This document shows positions 42,507-50,710 of a stretch of 64,000 nt of DNA, piece after piece. Origin of the DNA: Myxococcales bacterium (GTDB lineage Bacteria; Myxococcota_A; Polyangia; Polyangiales; Polyangiaceae); assembly GCA_016706225.1 (NCBI GenBank), contig JADJKB010000024.1:186001-250000 (forward strand), written 5' to 3'. The notes beneath the pieces are model-generated. The model was not told where the DNA came from, ran no database searches, and saw only the letters and a program-made list of their open reading frames with translations. Position numbers and translations under genes: made by a program. Every line of letters starts with the position of its first letter. The first letter of the stretch is position 1.

Positions 42507-43198
42507 GTTCCCTCGCTGCGTGTGAGCAACGTGGCGACGACCCGGAGGACGATGCGGGCAGGATCACGCACCGAATGGAAATGCGTGCTGCGATCGGCCG
42601 GGTACAACACCCGCACGGGTTCTTGCACGATGAGCCAGCCGGCCCGGGCGGCGCGCAAGACCACCTCGGCCTCGAAGGCGTAACCGTCGGAGCGCGAGCC
42701 GAGCGCGAGAGTGCGGGCGAGAGGATAACGCCTCAGGCCGCATTGAGTATCTGCCAGCGCGAGCCCGGTGAATCGCGACAAGAAGAAGTTGGAAATTGCG
42801 TTCGAGCGCTGGTTGGCCACGGGTGCTCCGGCGGCGATCAAGTCTCGCACTCCCAGCACCAAGGCGTCGCTCGGTGCCCGATGTGTGGCCAGTCGAACGG
42901 CCTCGGCGGCGGGGTGTTGCCCGTCAGCATCGACGCTGACCGCCAATTCCGCGCCCAGACCCAGGGCGCGCTCGAAGCCGGTGCGCAGCGCGGCGCCCTT
43001 GCCTCGATTTCGCGGGTGGCGAACCACGTACGCTCCGGCGCTCCGTGCCGCGTCAGCGGTGCCGTCGCGCGAGCCGTCGTCGACGACGATCACCTGCGGA
43101 GGACCTGCGGTCTCCGGCCATTCACGCACGAGCTCGCTGACCACGTCGCCCACCGTGCGACGCGCGAAATAAGCTGGGACGACGGCGACGACGCGCAT
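42503..43198 (-). CDS. Family 2 glycosyltransferase (polyprenyl-phosphate type)
   Basis: 231 residues from ATG 43198. GT-A fold: RVVAVVPAYFARRTVGDVVS, IVVDDGSRDGTADAARSAGA, RNRGKGAALRTGFERALGLG and the metal motif VSVDADGQH. The tail contains DTQCGLRRYPLARTLAL and YAFEAEVVLRAARAG, as in dolichyl/undecaprenyl-phosphate glucosyl- or mannosyltransferases, but there are no C-terminal membrane helices. It most likely charges a lipid-phosphate carrier with a sugar. It is the first gene of a two-gene unit with the C45 protein and diverges from the cyclo-ligase gene with 74 bp between. Confidence 0.87.
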   Translation of the reverse strand: MRVVAVVPAYFARRTVGDVVSELVREWPETAGPPQVIVVDDGSRDGTADAARSAGAYVVRHPRNRGKGAALRTGFERALGLGAELAVSVDADGQHPAAEAVRLATHRAPSDALVLGVRDLIAAGAPVANQRSNAISNFFLSRFTGLALADTQCGLRRYPLARTLALGSRSDGYAFEAEVVLRAARAGWLIVQEPVRVLYPADRSTHFHSVRDPARIVLRVVATLLTRSEGT

Positions 43199-43272
43199 CT
43201 CGCCGGGAATCTGCCACGAGTCGTGTCGGACCAAGAAGCGGGATGACTCGTGATCCGTGATATGAGGGCCGT

Positions 43273-43911
43273 GTGGCCGAGCTCGCAAAGATCGAGGTCG
43301 AAGCGCTGATCGCGCAGGCCAAAGGCCAGATCCGCACGCGCATGCTGGGCTTGAGGAAGGCGCTGCCGGAAGCCGCCATCGCCGGGCGCAGCGCTCGAAT
43401 CGTTGCTCACCTGGTCGACCTGCCGGAAATCCGCGCGGCCAAGAGCGTTGCCAGTTTCTGGCCCATGCCGGAGAAACACGAGGTCGATCTCACGCTCCTG
43501 GACCAGCAGCTGAGGGCTCAGGGCAAACGCATGTTCTACCCGTTCATGACCCCGACCGAGACCGGGCATCACACGGGCTTTCGCCGTGTTACCGACGTCG
43601 GCACGCTGGCGCGGCGCGGGCGCGGGTTCTCCGAACCCCCAAGGGACGCCGAGGAAGCCGGCCGCGGGGACGTCGATGTGGTCATCGTGCCGGCGCTGGC
43701 GGTCTCCGCGGACGGTTACCGCATCGGATACGGTATTGGATTTTACGACGTGACTCTGCCCGACGTGTGCCCGCCGGCGACGAGCATCGTGGTCGCGTTT
43801 TCGTTCCAGCTTCTGGCCGAGGCTCCCAGGCACGCGGGCGATTTCGCCTGCGACAGGCTGGTCACCGACGAGCGGGTCAGCGACTGCCGGGCCGCGCGCG
43901 CGCTGGTTTGA
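43273..43911 (+). CDS. 5-formyltetrahydrofolate cyclo-ligase
   Basis: 212 residues from GTG 43273 (TATGAG 6 nt upstream). N-terminal helix with AKGQIRTRMLGLRKALP, the middle FWPMPEKHEVDLTLL, and the signature VVIVPALAVSADGYRIGYGI followed by GFYDVTLP, equivalent to the GYGxGYYDR loop that binds ATP and substrate; the usual final Arg is Thr-Leu here. It converts 5-formyl-THF to 5,10-methenyl-THF with ATP and so keeps folate usable. Its last 35 bp overlap the 3' end of the convergent fur gene. Confidence 0.88.
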   Translation: MAELAKIEVEALIAQAKGQIRTRMLGLRKALPEAAIAGRSARIVAHLVDLPEIRAAKSVASFWPMPEKHEVDLTLLDQQLRAQGKRMFYPFMTPTETGHHTGFRRVTDVGTLARRGRGFSEPPRDAEEAGRGDVDVVIVPALAVSADGYRIGYGIGFYDVTLPDVCPPATSIVVAFSFQLLAEAPRHAGDFACDRLVTDERVSDCRAARALV

Positions 43912-44395
43912 GCTCACGTTTTGCGTTGCATTCCGCACACGAGCCGTAGAGCTCGTGTTTGTGGTGCTGCACCACGAACCCGTGACGGGCCGCGATGCGA
44001 TCCTGGAGATCCTCGATCTCGGGCTCCTCGAACTCGGTGATCTTGCCGCAGTCCAGACAGATCAAGTGATCGTGGTGGGTCTGGTGGTCCGCGAGCTCGT
44101 AACGGGTGAACCCATCGCCGAACTTGCGCTCGTGAACGAGCCCGCCGTCGGCGAGTAGCTTCATGGTGCGATAGACGGTGGCGTAGCCCACGCGTGGATC
44201 GTCGGCTCGCACTGCCTCGAGCAGCTCGTCGATGGTCACGTGGTCCGAAGACTCGAACAGCTTCTCGATGATCACCCGCCGCTGCCCGGTGCTCCGCAGC
44301 CCACGCTGCTCCATGAACGTCGTCAGCTCTGCGCGCAAGCGCTCACGGTCCGGCTCGCGTGCCTCGCTTGCGGCGGCTGGTTCCCCTCGCTTCAC
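43877..44395 (-). CDS. fur: Fur-family metal-responsive regulator
   Basis: About 172 residues. I place the start at GTG 44395, 6 nt after GATGTA; GTG 44401 is the alternative. Winged helix (RSTGQRRVIIEKLFESSDHV, VGYATVYRTMKLLADGGLVH) and metal-binding dimer domain (FTRYELADHQTHHDHLICLD, CGKITEFEEPEIEDLQ, KHELYGSCAEC). The CxDC and CAEC pairs form the structural zinc site, and the HHDH and E-rich motifs the regulatory site. The wording is of Fur itself more than Zur or PerR. It follows the P-type ATPase homologue by ~40 bp in the same direction and appears to have its own promoter. Confidence 0.9.
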   Translation of the reverse strand: MKRGEPAAASEAREPDRERLRAELTTFMEQRGLRSTGQRRVIIEKLFESSDHVTIDELLEAVRADDPRVGYATVYRTMKLLADGGLVHERKFGDGFTRYELADHQTHHDHLICLDCGKITEFEEPEIEDLQDRIAARHGFVVQHHKHELYGSCAECNAKRELKPARARPGSR

Positions 44396-44401
44396 TCCCA
44401 C

Positions 44402-44430
44402 TACATCGCGCCCGCAAGCCGTGGGGTCAA
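44402..44430 (-). promoter_or_regulatory. Candidate sigma70-type promoter for fur (TTGACC-N17-GATGTA)
   Basis: On the minus strand TTGACC (44430-44425) and GATGTA (44407-44402) are 17 bp apart, between the upstream gene's stop and the fur start. The -35 is better than any other in the window; the -10 is weak. It would allow fur to be expressed apart from the arg operon. Confidence 0.4.
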
Positions 44431-44437
44431 GCGGGTG

Positions 44438-46741
44438 TCAGCCCTCTCGCGCTCGAAGCCGGAACAAGGCGGCGATCGTACCGAGCAACGCCGCGAGCGG
44501 CGCAATTGCCGGCGGAATCAGCGCAAAAGCGACCCCCAGCGCGCCCGCGACGCCCGGGATCAGCGTGAGCAAGAGGCCAAGCCGGGCCTCGCTCTTGGCG
44601 CGGTGTGCCAGACGTACGGCGTACGCGGCATCTCTCACATCGTCGCTCGCCAGCTGGATCCCCCACTCGGCGGTGCTCGAACCGGCAGAGCTCAGCGCGG
44701 CGGACACATCAGCGGCGCCGAGGGCGATGTCGTCGCCCGGGCTGCGCCCAACCACCGCCACCGTTGCTCCGCCGTCCGCGAGGCGGCGCACTTCGTCCCC
44801 GCGATCCGCCGGCAAGACCTCCGGGCGGATGTGCTCGATGTCCAGCGCGCGGCCGATGGCCTCACAGGTCTCGCGCGCATCACCCGAGAGCAATACGGGC
44901 TCCACCCCAACGTCGAGCAGGTGCTGCACGGCCGCGCGCGCGCCGGGACGCAGGCCGTCTTGAAGGCCGAGCACACCCACCAGGCGACCACCCAGCGCGA
45001 CCAAGATGGCGGCGCGGCCCATGGCCTCGAGCTCGATGATCTTGGGCTCAGCGGTCGCAACCGAGATCCGCTCCTTGAGCATCAACGCTCGACTCCCGAC
45101 CACCAGGGGCTGTCCACTCGAGGCAACCGCAGTCACGCCGAGGCCGGGCTGCACGCTGTGACTGCGCACGCCGTCGGGCCGAACACCTCGCACGCGTGCG
45201 GCCCGAAGGACTGCGGTTGCGACCGGATTGACAGCGCCGCTCTCGGCGCCGGCCACCAGAGCCAGCACTCGCTCGGGCTCCACGCCGCCGATGGGTTCCA
45301 CGTTCGCGACCTCCGGTTCGCCGAGCAGGAGCGTTCCGCGAGCGCAGAACGCGGCGACCGAGACGCGCCCGGCCTTGTCGAGGGCCTCGGCGGAGCGAAA
45401 GACGATGCCCCGGCGCAAGGCGCCGAGCACGGTGTCCATCACCGACAGCGCACCGACCTGGGCCACGCCCGCGCTCGCGAGCGCACACTGGGCGGCTACG
45501 GCGAACATCGCGATCGTCAGGGTGGACTGGTCCTCAGCGTAACCCGCCAGCGCTGCGAGGCCCGCGGCCAGAGGTGCGGCGCGCTCCGCGGTCAGGCGTC
45601 CGACGCGGGCGCCGGACGAGAAGAGATCGGCGCGGCGGCGCGGGTCATTGGTGACGCGCATCCAGGCACGATCGAAGCCGGTCCACGCCGCGACGGCCCG
45701 CAGCCGGCCTTCGAGCACGGTCGCGCCGGCGACGATGTGATCTCCTTCGCCGCGGGGCGTGCTGGACTTCGAGCCGAGCCAAGGTGCGATCACGCCGCTG
45801 CCGGCGGTGATGGTCGCGTCCACCGGCACGACCTCCCCAGCTTCAATCACGATCTCTTCCCCCGGCCGGAGATCGAGCGCGCGTACACTGGCTGTCTCGT
45901 CGCCGATCACCCGCCGACCCGGGCTCGAAAGCGCGTCGGCGATCATGAGGCGTTCGAGATCGAACGGGCGGCGCGCCCGTCGAGCGATCCAGATCCCGCC
46001 GGCGACGCAGGCGAGCACTACACCTGCCAGCGTCGCGGCCGAGTTGCCTTCTTTGGCGCCTGCGACGCGAGCCACGATGGCGATGGCCACCGCGGCGATC
46101 GGGGCCGCGAGCAGGGCGCCGGGATGGGCCTCGGTTGGCTCTCGTTCGCGCGTCACCCCCTCCGCGATCAGAGCGGCCGCCGCGACACACACCACGACGA
46201 GTCGTGCGCTGAGCGCGCCGGGTGAGCTGCCGGCCAGGCTCAAGGCGACCGAGAGCAGGCCTCCGGCGATGCTGAGCCCGAGGAGCAAAGAGCCAATTTC
46301 GGTCGGACCTGCGAGATCAGGCGTCTCGAGCCGAGCCGCGGGTGCGGTGTCGTGAGGATCGGCGTCTGGATCCGAGAGCGTCTCGAGGTGACTGGCATCG
46401 TAGGCAGGCGTGAGCTCCGCGGTCGTCACGTCCGCGAGCGCGGCGACCTGCCGACGTTGGTCGAGTGCCTCGCTGGCCTCTCGCCGTGTGGCCACCACGG
46501 CGGTCGGCGGCGTGGGCGTACGGCGCCGTTTGGGTACCGGTAGCGGAGTCTCGCGAGATGCCGGGTCGTAGTGCTCGCGACACTCTGCGCTGCAGAAATA
46601 GCGAAATTTGTCGTTGAAGATTGCAACCCGGGCGGCGCGCAGCGGATCGACGGGGGTGCCGCACGCCGCACAGCGCACGGGCCTCACCCGCGGACCGGCC
46701 TGGGGCTCCGAGGGTCTCTCCGCTCGGGCCTGCTCACTCAT
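44438..46741 (-). CDS. P1B-type ATPase homologue lacking catalytic motifs, with N-terminal TRASH-like domain
   Basis: 767 residues. The N-terminus has a TRASH/YHS-like metal knuckle: CAACG (Cys24, Cys27) and FRYFCSAEC (Cys50, Cys54). The body has the length and helices of a P1B ATPase, yet each key motif is changed: DKTGT becomes CARGT (Cys466 in place of the phospho-Asp), membrane CPC becomes AQC (Cys419), TGE becomes GSK (~324), the SEHP His becomes Asn (GAVNPVATAV), and GDGxND becomes GRSPGDD (~663). The flanking sequence (LRPGEEIVIEAGEVVPVDAT, DGLRPGARAAVQHLLDVGVE) keeps the fold. It overlaps argF by 8 nt and precedes fur. Probably a metal-linked pseudo-pump or sensor; function unknown. 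Confidence 0.85.
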   Translation of the reverse strand: MSEQARAERPSEPQAGPRVRPVRCAACGTPVDPLRAARVAIFNDKFRYFCSAECREHYDPASRETPLPVPKRRRTPTPPTAVVATRREASEALDQRRQVAALADVTTAELTPAYDASHLETLSDPDADPHDTAPAARLETPDLAGPTEIGSLLLGLSIAGGLLSVALSLAGSSPGALSARLVVVCVAAAALIAEGVTREREPTEAHPGALLAAPIAAVAIAIVARVAGAKEGNSAATLAGVVLACVAGGIWIARRARRPFDLERLMIADALSSPGRRVIGDETASVRALDLRPGEEIVIEAGEVVPVDATITAGSGVIAPWLGSKSSTPRGEGDHIVAGATVLEGRLRAVAAWTGFDRAWMRVTNDPRRRADLFSSGARVGRLTAERAAPLAAGLAALAGYAEDQSTLTIAMFAVAAQCALASAGVAQVGALSVMDTVLGALRRGIVFRSAEALDKAGRVSVAAFCARGTLLLGEPEVANVEPIGGVEPERVLALVAGAESGAVNPVATAVLRAARVRGVRPDGVRSHSVQPGLGVTAVASSGQPLVVGSRALMLKERISVATAEPKIIELEAMGRAAILVALGGRLVGVLGLQDGLRPGARAAVQHLLDVGVEPVLLSGDARETCEAIGRALDIEHIRPEVLPADRGDEVRRLADGGATVAVVGRSPGDDIALGAADVSAALSSAGSSTAEWGIQLASDDVRDAAYAVRLAHRAKSEARLGLLLTLIPGVAGALGVAFALIPPAIAPLAALLGTIAALFRLRAREG

Positions 46742-47651
46742 CGATACCCATCGACCAGACCAGCGCCGCCTTGGCGGTGTGCAAACGAGCCTCGGCTTCG
46801 TCCCACACGAAGCTGCGCGGTCCTTCGATCACGTCGTCGGCGATCTCTTCGCCGCGGTGTGCCGGCAGGCAGTGCAGCACAACGACCTCTTTCGCAGCAC
46901 CGGACAGGAGTTTTTGATCGAGCAGGTAACCCTGGAAGTCGGCCATGCGTTTCTGCTGCTCGGCCTCCTGCCCCATGCTCGCGAACACATCCGTGCTGAT
47001 GACGTCGGCGCCCTCGACCGCAGCCTTCGGGCTGCGCACGACCTCGATGCGCCCGCCGCGCTCCCTGGCCCGGTCGAGCTCCTCCCCGCTCGGGTCGTAA
47101 CCCTCCGGGCACGCGAGGGTCAGGTCGAGCCCGAGCAGTCCCGCGGCCTCGATCCACGAGTTGGCCATGTTGTTGCCGTCCCCGAGCCACACGAACTTGA
47201 GCCCGGCGAGCTTGCCCCTGACCCGCCGCACCGTCATCAGATCGGCCAACAGCTGCATCGGATGGCTCTGGTCGGTGAGCGCGTTGAGCACCGGCACCGA
47301 GCTGTGTTTCACCATGTCGAGCAGGCGCTCTTCGCCAGCGGTGCGGAAGGTGATGGCGTGGACCATGCGCGACAACACACGCGCCATGTCGGCGATGGGT
47401 TCACCGCGTCCCATCTGCGAACCCTGGGCCGTCACCACGACGGGATGACCTCCGAGCTCCGCCACCGCGACCTCCAGTGAGATACGGGTGCGGGTCGACG
47501 CCTTCTCGAACACCAGCGCCACGGACTGGTCAGCGAGGTGTCGCGGTGCGTTCGCCTGGTGGCGTCGCTCTTTCCAGCGGTCCGAGGCGTCGAGGAGCCG
47601 GATCAGTCCGGCCGGGCCCAGATCGGACAGAGACAGAAAATGTCGGATCAC
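46734..47651 (-). CDS. argF: Ornithine carbamoyltransferase
   Basis: 305 residues from GTG 47651, overlapping the argD stop by 4 nt. Carbamoyl-phosphate motif FEKASTRTRISLEV, then AQGSQMGRGEPIADMARVL, the DQSHPMQLLADLMT loop, ornithine strand KFVWLGDGNNMANSWIEAA and the active-site Cys in HCLPAHRGEEI. These are complete and in the usual places, so the enzyme should convert ornithine plus carbamoyl phosphate to citrulline in arginine synthesis. Its stop overlaps the start of the P-type ATPase homologue by 8 nt, which ties that gene's translation to argF. Confidence 0.96.
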   Translation of the reverse strand: MIRHFLSLSDLGPAGLIRLLDASDRWKERRHQANAPRHLADQSVALVFEKASTRTRISLEVAVAELGGHPVVVTAQGSQMGRGEPIADMARVLSRMVHAITFRTAGEERLLDMVKHSSVPVLNALTDQSHPMQLLADLMTVRRVRGKLAGLKFVWLGDGNNMANSWIEAAGLLGLDLTLACPEGYDPSGEELDRARERGGRIEVVRSPKAAVEGADVISTDVFASMGQEAEQQKRMADFQGYLLDQKLLSGAAKEVVVLHCLPAHRGEEIADDVIEGPRSFVWDEAEARLHTAKAALVWSMGIDE

Positions 47652-48850
47652 GGCTGCGCTCCCAGCACTCGGTCCACGATCCCGAGGGCCTCTTCCAGGT
47701 TGGCTTTGGTGGCCACGAGCGGTGGCGAGAAACGCAGGCCCGCCGCGCCGGCGATGCTGAGCAAGAGCCCCGCGTCCCGCAGCTGTTCGAGGATCGCCCG
47801 AGGGTCGATGCCGTCCCTCAAGATCAGCGCTTGCAGCAACCCGCGACCGCGTGACGTGGTGATCAAGCGCTCGTGAGTCTTTGCCAGCCGGCTCAACCCC
47901 GCGCTGAGCTCGTCGCCGCGTGCGTTCACGTTGTCGATGATGTGTTCGGTCTCCAGCGTGTCGAGCACGGCCAGCGCTGCGGCAGAGGCGAGGGGGTTGC
48001 CGCCGAAGGTCGAGCCGTGGCTACCGGGCGGGAGCACGTTCTCGAGGTGGGCGAGGCACAGCATGCTGCCGATCGGCACTCCGCCGGCGAGTCCTTTCGC
48101 GAGGCACACGGCGTCCGGCACGACGCCGTCGTGCTGAACCGCCAGGAACTTTCCGGTGCGACCGATGCCCGTCTGGATCTCGTCGGCCAGGAGCAGCGCG
48201 CCGTGCTCATCGGCAATCCTCCGCAGCTCGGCCACGAAGCCGGCGGGCGCCGGCAACACTCCGCCTTCGCCTTGAACCGGCTCGAACAAGATCCCAGCCA
48301 CGTCCGGCCCCATGGCGGCGCGCACGGCCGCCGCATCGCCGTAGGGCACGTGGGTGATCCCCGGGAGCGGTCCGAAACCGTCGCGGTACTTCTTCTGCCC
48401 GGTCGCGGCCAGGGCGCCGAGGGTGCGGCCGTGGAACGAGTTGTCGAAGGCGATGACCCGGTAACGATCCGGCTCGTTGCGGCTGAAGAAATGGCGGCGC
48501 GCCAGCTTCAGCATGCCCTCCATCGCTTCCGCGCCGGAGTTGCAGAAGAACGCGCGCGCCATGCCGGTCAGGCGGCACAGACGCTCGGCGAGCAAGATGT
48601 TTGGCTCGTTGTAGAAATAGTTGGAGAGGTGAATGACCTCGGCGGCCTGTTTCGAGATCGCCTCGACCAGCCGCGGGTGCGCGTGGCCGAGGGTGCTGAC
48701 GGCGATCCCGCCGTGCATGTCGAGGTAGCGTTTGCCCGACTTATCCCAGAGCTCCAGCCCCTTGCCGCGTTCGATGACCAGCGGCGGCTGGCGGTAGTTC
48801 GGATACAGGTAACGACTGGCGGTGGCGACGAGCTCGGCTTCGCGGGTCAT
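47648..48850 (-). CDS. argD: Acetylornithine aminotransferase
   Basis: 400 residues from ATG 48850; a TAGGGT hexamer ends 15 nt upstream. Fold-type I class III aminotransferase: DMHGGIAVSTLGHAHPRLVE, FFCNSGAEAMEGMLKLAR, SFHGRTLGALAATG, the cofactor Asp in LLLADEIQTGIGRTG, and the PLP Lys252 in LAKGLAGGVPIG. GSHGSTFGGNPLASAAAL closes the active site. It makes N-acetylornithine from the semialdehyde in arginine synthesis and may also serve lysine. First gene of the argD-argF-ATPase homologue unit. Confidence 0.95.
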   Translation of the reverse strand: MTREAELVATASRYLYPNYRQPPLVIERGKGLELWDKSGKRYLDMHGGIAVSTLGHAHPRLVEAISKQAAEVIHLSNYFYNEPNILLAERLCRLTGMARAFFCNSGAEAMEGMLKLARRHFFSRNEPDRYRVIAFDNSFHGRTLGALAATGQKKYRDGFGPLPGITHVPYGDAAAVRAAMGPDVAGILFEPVQGEGGVLPAPAGFVAELRRIADEHGALLLADEIQTGIGRTGKFLAVQHDGVVPDAVCLAKGLAGGVPIGSMLCLAHLENVLPPGSHGSTFGGNPLASAAALAVLDTLETEHIIDNVNARGDELSAGLSRLAKTHERLITTSRGRGLLQALILRDGIDPRAILEQLRDAGLLLSIAGAAGLRFSPPLVATKANLEEALGIVDRVLGAQP

Positions 48851-48969
48851 GACAACCGAGGACGTACCCTAGCCCGAGCGCTGCTGCCAACCCGGCATCG
48901 GGCGCGGCCATTTCGAAGCCGTGCCGCGAGCCGGCGTTCGCGCGTCTCCGCGCCGGAGAACCGCAGAGC

Positions 48970-49752
48970 TCACGCGCCCCGTAGTTTCACCAGGTGCGCC
49001 GCAGCCTCGGCGAACCCCGCACCGCCAACACCGAGGGTCTGGTAGCGCGGTGTGACGGTCGGCCGCCCGCGGAAGTTCTTCACCGTCAAGCTGGTGCGAA
49101 ATGCTGCGAAGCACGTGGAGTCGTTCTCGCTGTCGCCGATGAAGGCGTAACGCCAGCGGGCCAGCGTTGGGTCCGTGCCAAACAGCAGGCGAATCAGGCG
49201 CACGGAACCGGTCGCTTTGTCGTCGGCGTCGAAGGTTATGTGAAGGTGCACGCTCGATGTCTGCGTGCGGGCTCCTGCCTGGCGCGCGAGTGCAGCAGCG
49301 GCACGCACGAGCTCGGGCGCGGCTTGGGTATTTTCGCCGATGTCGAAGGTGAAGTCGCTGACCCGAGCGGCCACGTCGTCGGCGGGCTGCAGTTTCGGGA
49401 ACGCTTCGCGGATCTTCGCGACGACGACCGCGACACGTTTGCGCCGGCGCTGCCGCTCCGCCTCATCGACCGCGTCGAGTCGACAGAGCACGTCAGCCTT
49501 GCGATAGAGCGAGACTGCCCCGTTCTCGCTGACCACGCCGGCGATGGGCCACTGCCGGGCGATCACCTCGCCCCAGCCTGCCGGACGTCCGGTAGCGGCG
49601 ATCAGCTCGAGGCCGCTCTCACGCAGGCGGAACAGAGAAGTGTAGGCCTCGAGCGACAGGCGCCCGTGGTCCAGCAGAGTGTCGTCGAGATCGAACAACA
49701 AACCGTCGAGGGAGCGGGCTTGGCTCTCCGACAGAAAATCGAGTGAGCGCAT
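48970..49752 (-). CDS. HAD-superfamily hydrolase (IIB-like, Cof/MPGP type)
   Basis: 260 residues, ATG 49752, 3 bp after the upstream gene's stop, so co-transcribed. HAD motifs: LLFDLDDTLLDHG (nucleophile and acid Asp), IAATGRPAGWGE (motif II), a cap domain of the IIB style between residues ~85 and 190, and YAFIGDSENDSTCFAAF (motif IV metal Asp pair). IIB HADs include sugar-phosphate and mannosyl-3-phosphoglycerate phosphatases. The substrate cannot be told from the sequence. Confidence 0.85.
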   Translation of the reverse strand: MRSLDFLSESQARSLDGLLFDLDDTLLDHGRLSLEAYTSLFRLRESGLELIAATGRPAGWGEVIARQWPIAGVVSENGAVSLYRKADVLCRLDAVDEAERQRRRKRVAVVVAKIREAFPKLQPADDVAARVSDFTFDIGENTQAAPELVRAAAALARQAGARTQTSSVHLHITFDADDKATGSVRLIRLLFGTDPTLARWRYAFIGDSENDSTCFAAFRTSLTVKNFRGRPTVTPRYQTLGVGGAGFAEAAAHLVKLRGA

Positions 49753-49755
49753 GTC

Positions 49756-50595
49756 TCAGCCGACGATGTCCCCGAGCAACTTGCCCGTGTCCTTGACCAT
49801 GCTCACGCTCTGGTCGAGCCCCTTCACGATCAACTTGAGGTGAAGCAAGAGCTTCGGATTCAAGATCTGGGTCGGCGCGCTGGCAATCAGCGCGACGCCT
49901 GCCGAGGCAGTCTCCGCGGCCTTGGCGCCGAGCTTCACGCCCAGTTCAGCGGTGGTGAGCCACAGACTCTCGAGCTTCTCGACGCCCTTCTCCATGCCGC
50001 CGGAAGCCCCCGACTTCAGCTCTGAAAGCGCGCTCTGGACCTCGCCCTTTTTGATCTTCTTCTGCCCGTTCTCGACGTCCGACGGCGCATCTTCGCCCTT
50101 GACCTTGGCGGCGGCGAGGTGAACGTGCCGCCCGGTCTCCATCAGCTGATACGCGGTAGCGTACATCTCCGCCGAGGCGCGGAAGAAGTTGTCGTACTCC
50201 GCCATGCCGATCTGCACGTACTTGAAGTCGTACTTGGCGTTGGGGTTCATGCGCGCGACCTTGAGGTAGTCGTAGCGCACGTCGCCCTCGTAGGGTTTCA
50301 GCGACGAGGCGAGCTGACCAAGCTGCACCTGCCCCTGCGGCGGGACCGACACCAGCTTCTTGGCGAGCTCCGCGGTCGTCGCGCCGACCTCCTTGGCGAA
50401 GTCACTGAAGTCGGTGGCCACCTCACCCATGGCCTCCTCGAACTCGTCCCAGTTCTTGGCTTCACGCACCTTGGTGGTGGTGTGGCCGTTCTGGGTCTTG
50501 GTCGTGATTACCGTTGCTTTCAGCCCGATGGCTTCGCAAGCCGCCGAAAGGCTGGCGAGTGCCCCGAGTCCCACGACACTTCTACGCGAGAGCAT
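49756..50595 (-). CDS. Tat-type lipoprotein of unknown function
   Basis: 279 residues from ATG 50595; the start LSRRSVVGLGALASLSAAC has a twin Arg and a lipobox. The mature part is helical and rich in Lys/Ala with no motif I know: NWDEFEEAMGEVATDFSDFA, VRYDYLKVARMNPNAKYDFK, FFRASAEMYATAYQLMETGR, LLLHLKLIVKGLDQSVSMVK. This resembles other amphipathic myxobacterial lipoproteins only in general style. It heads a two-gene unit with the HAD hydrolase and diverges from the subtilase. Confidence 0.7.
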   Translation of the reverse strand: MLSRRSVVGLGALASLSAACEAIGLKATVITTKTQNGHTTTKVREAKNWDEFEEAMGEVATDFSDFAKEVGATTAELAKKLVSVPPQGQVQLGQLASSLKPYEGDVRYDYLKVARMNPNAKYDFKYVQIGMAEYDNFFRASAEMYATAYQLMETGRHVHLAAAKVKGEDAPSDVENGQKKIKKGEVQSALSELKSGASGGMEKGVEKLESLWLTTAELGVKLGAKAAETASAGVALIASAPTQILNPKLLLHLKLIVKGLDQSVSMVKDTGKLLGDIVG

Positions 50596-50697
50596 GCTCG
50601 GCTCATACACCATCTCTTCTCGCGCTGGCATGGCCTCCCGAAGCGAGCGCAAACTCCGCGTGCCGGATGGGTCGATGGCGGGCGAGCCCGTCTGCGC

Positions 50698-50703
50698 TAA
50701 GCT
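50698..50703 (+). promoter_or_regulatory. -10 box (TAAGCT) for the subtilase gene
   Basis: GCTAAGCT; TAAGCT ends 7 nt before ATG 50711. The same octamer precedes the Cys-repeat lipoprotein at 886. Confidence 0.4.
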
Positions 50704-50710
50704 CGCCGGC

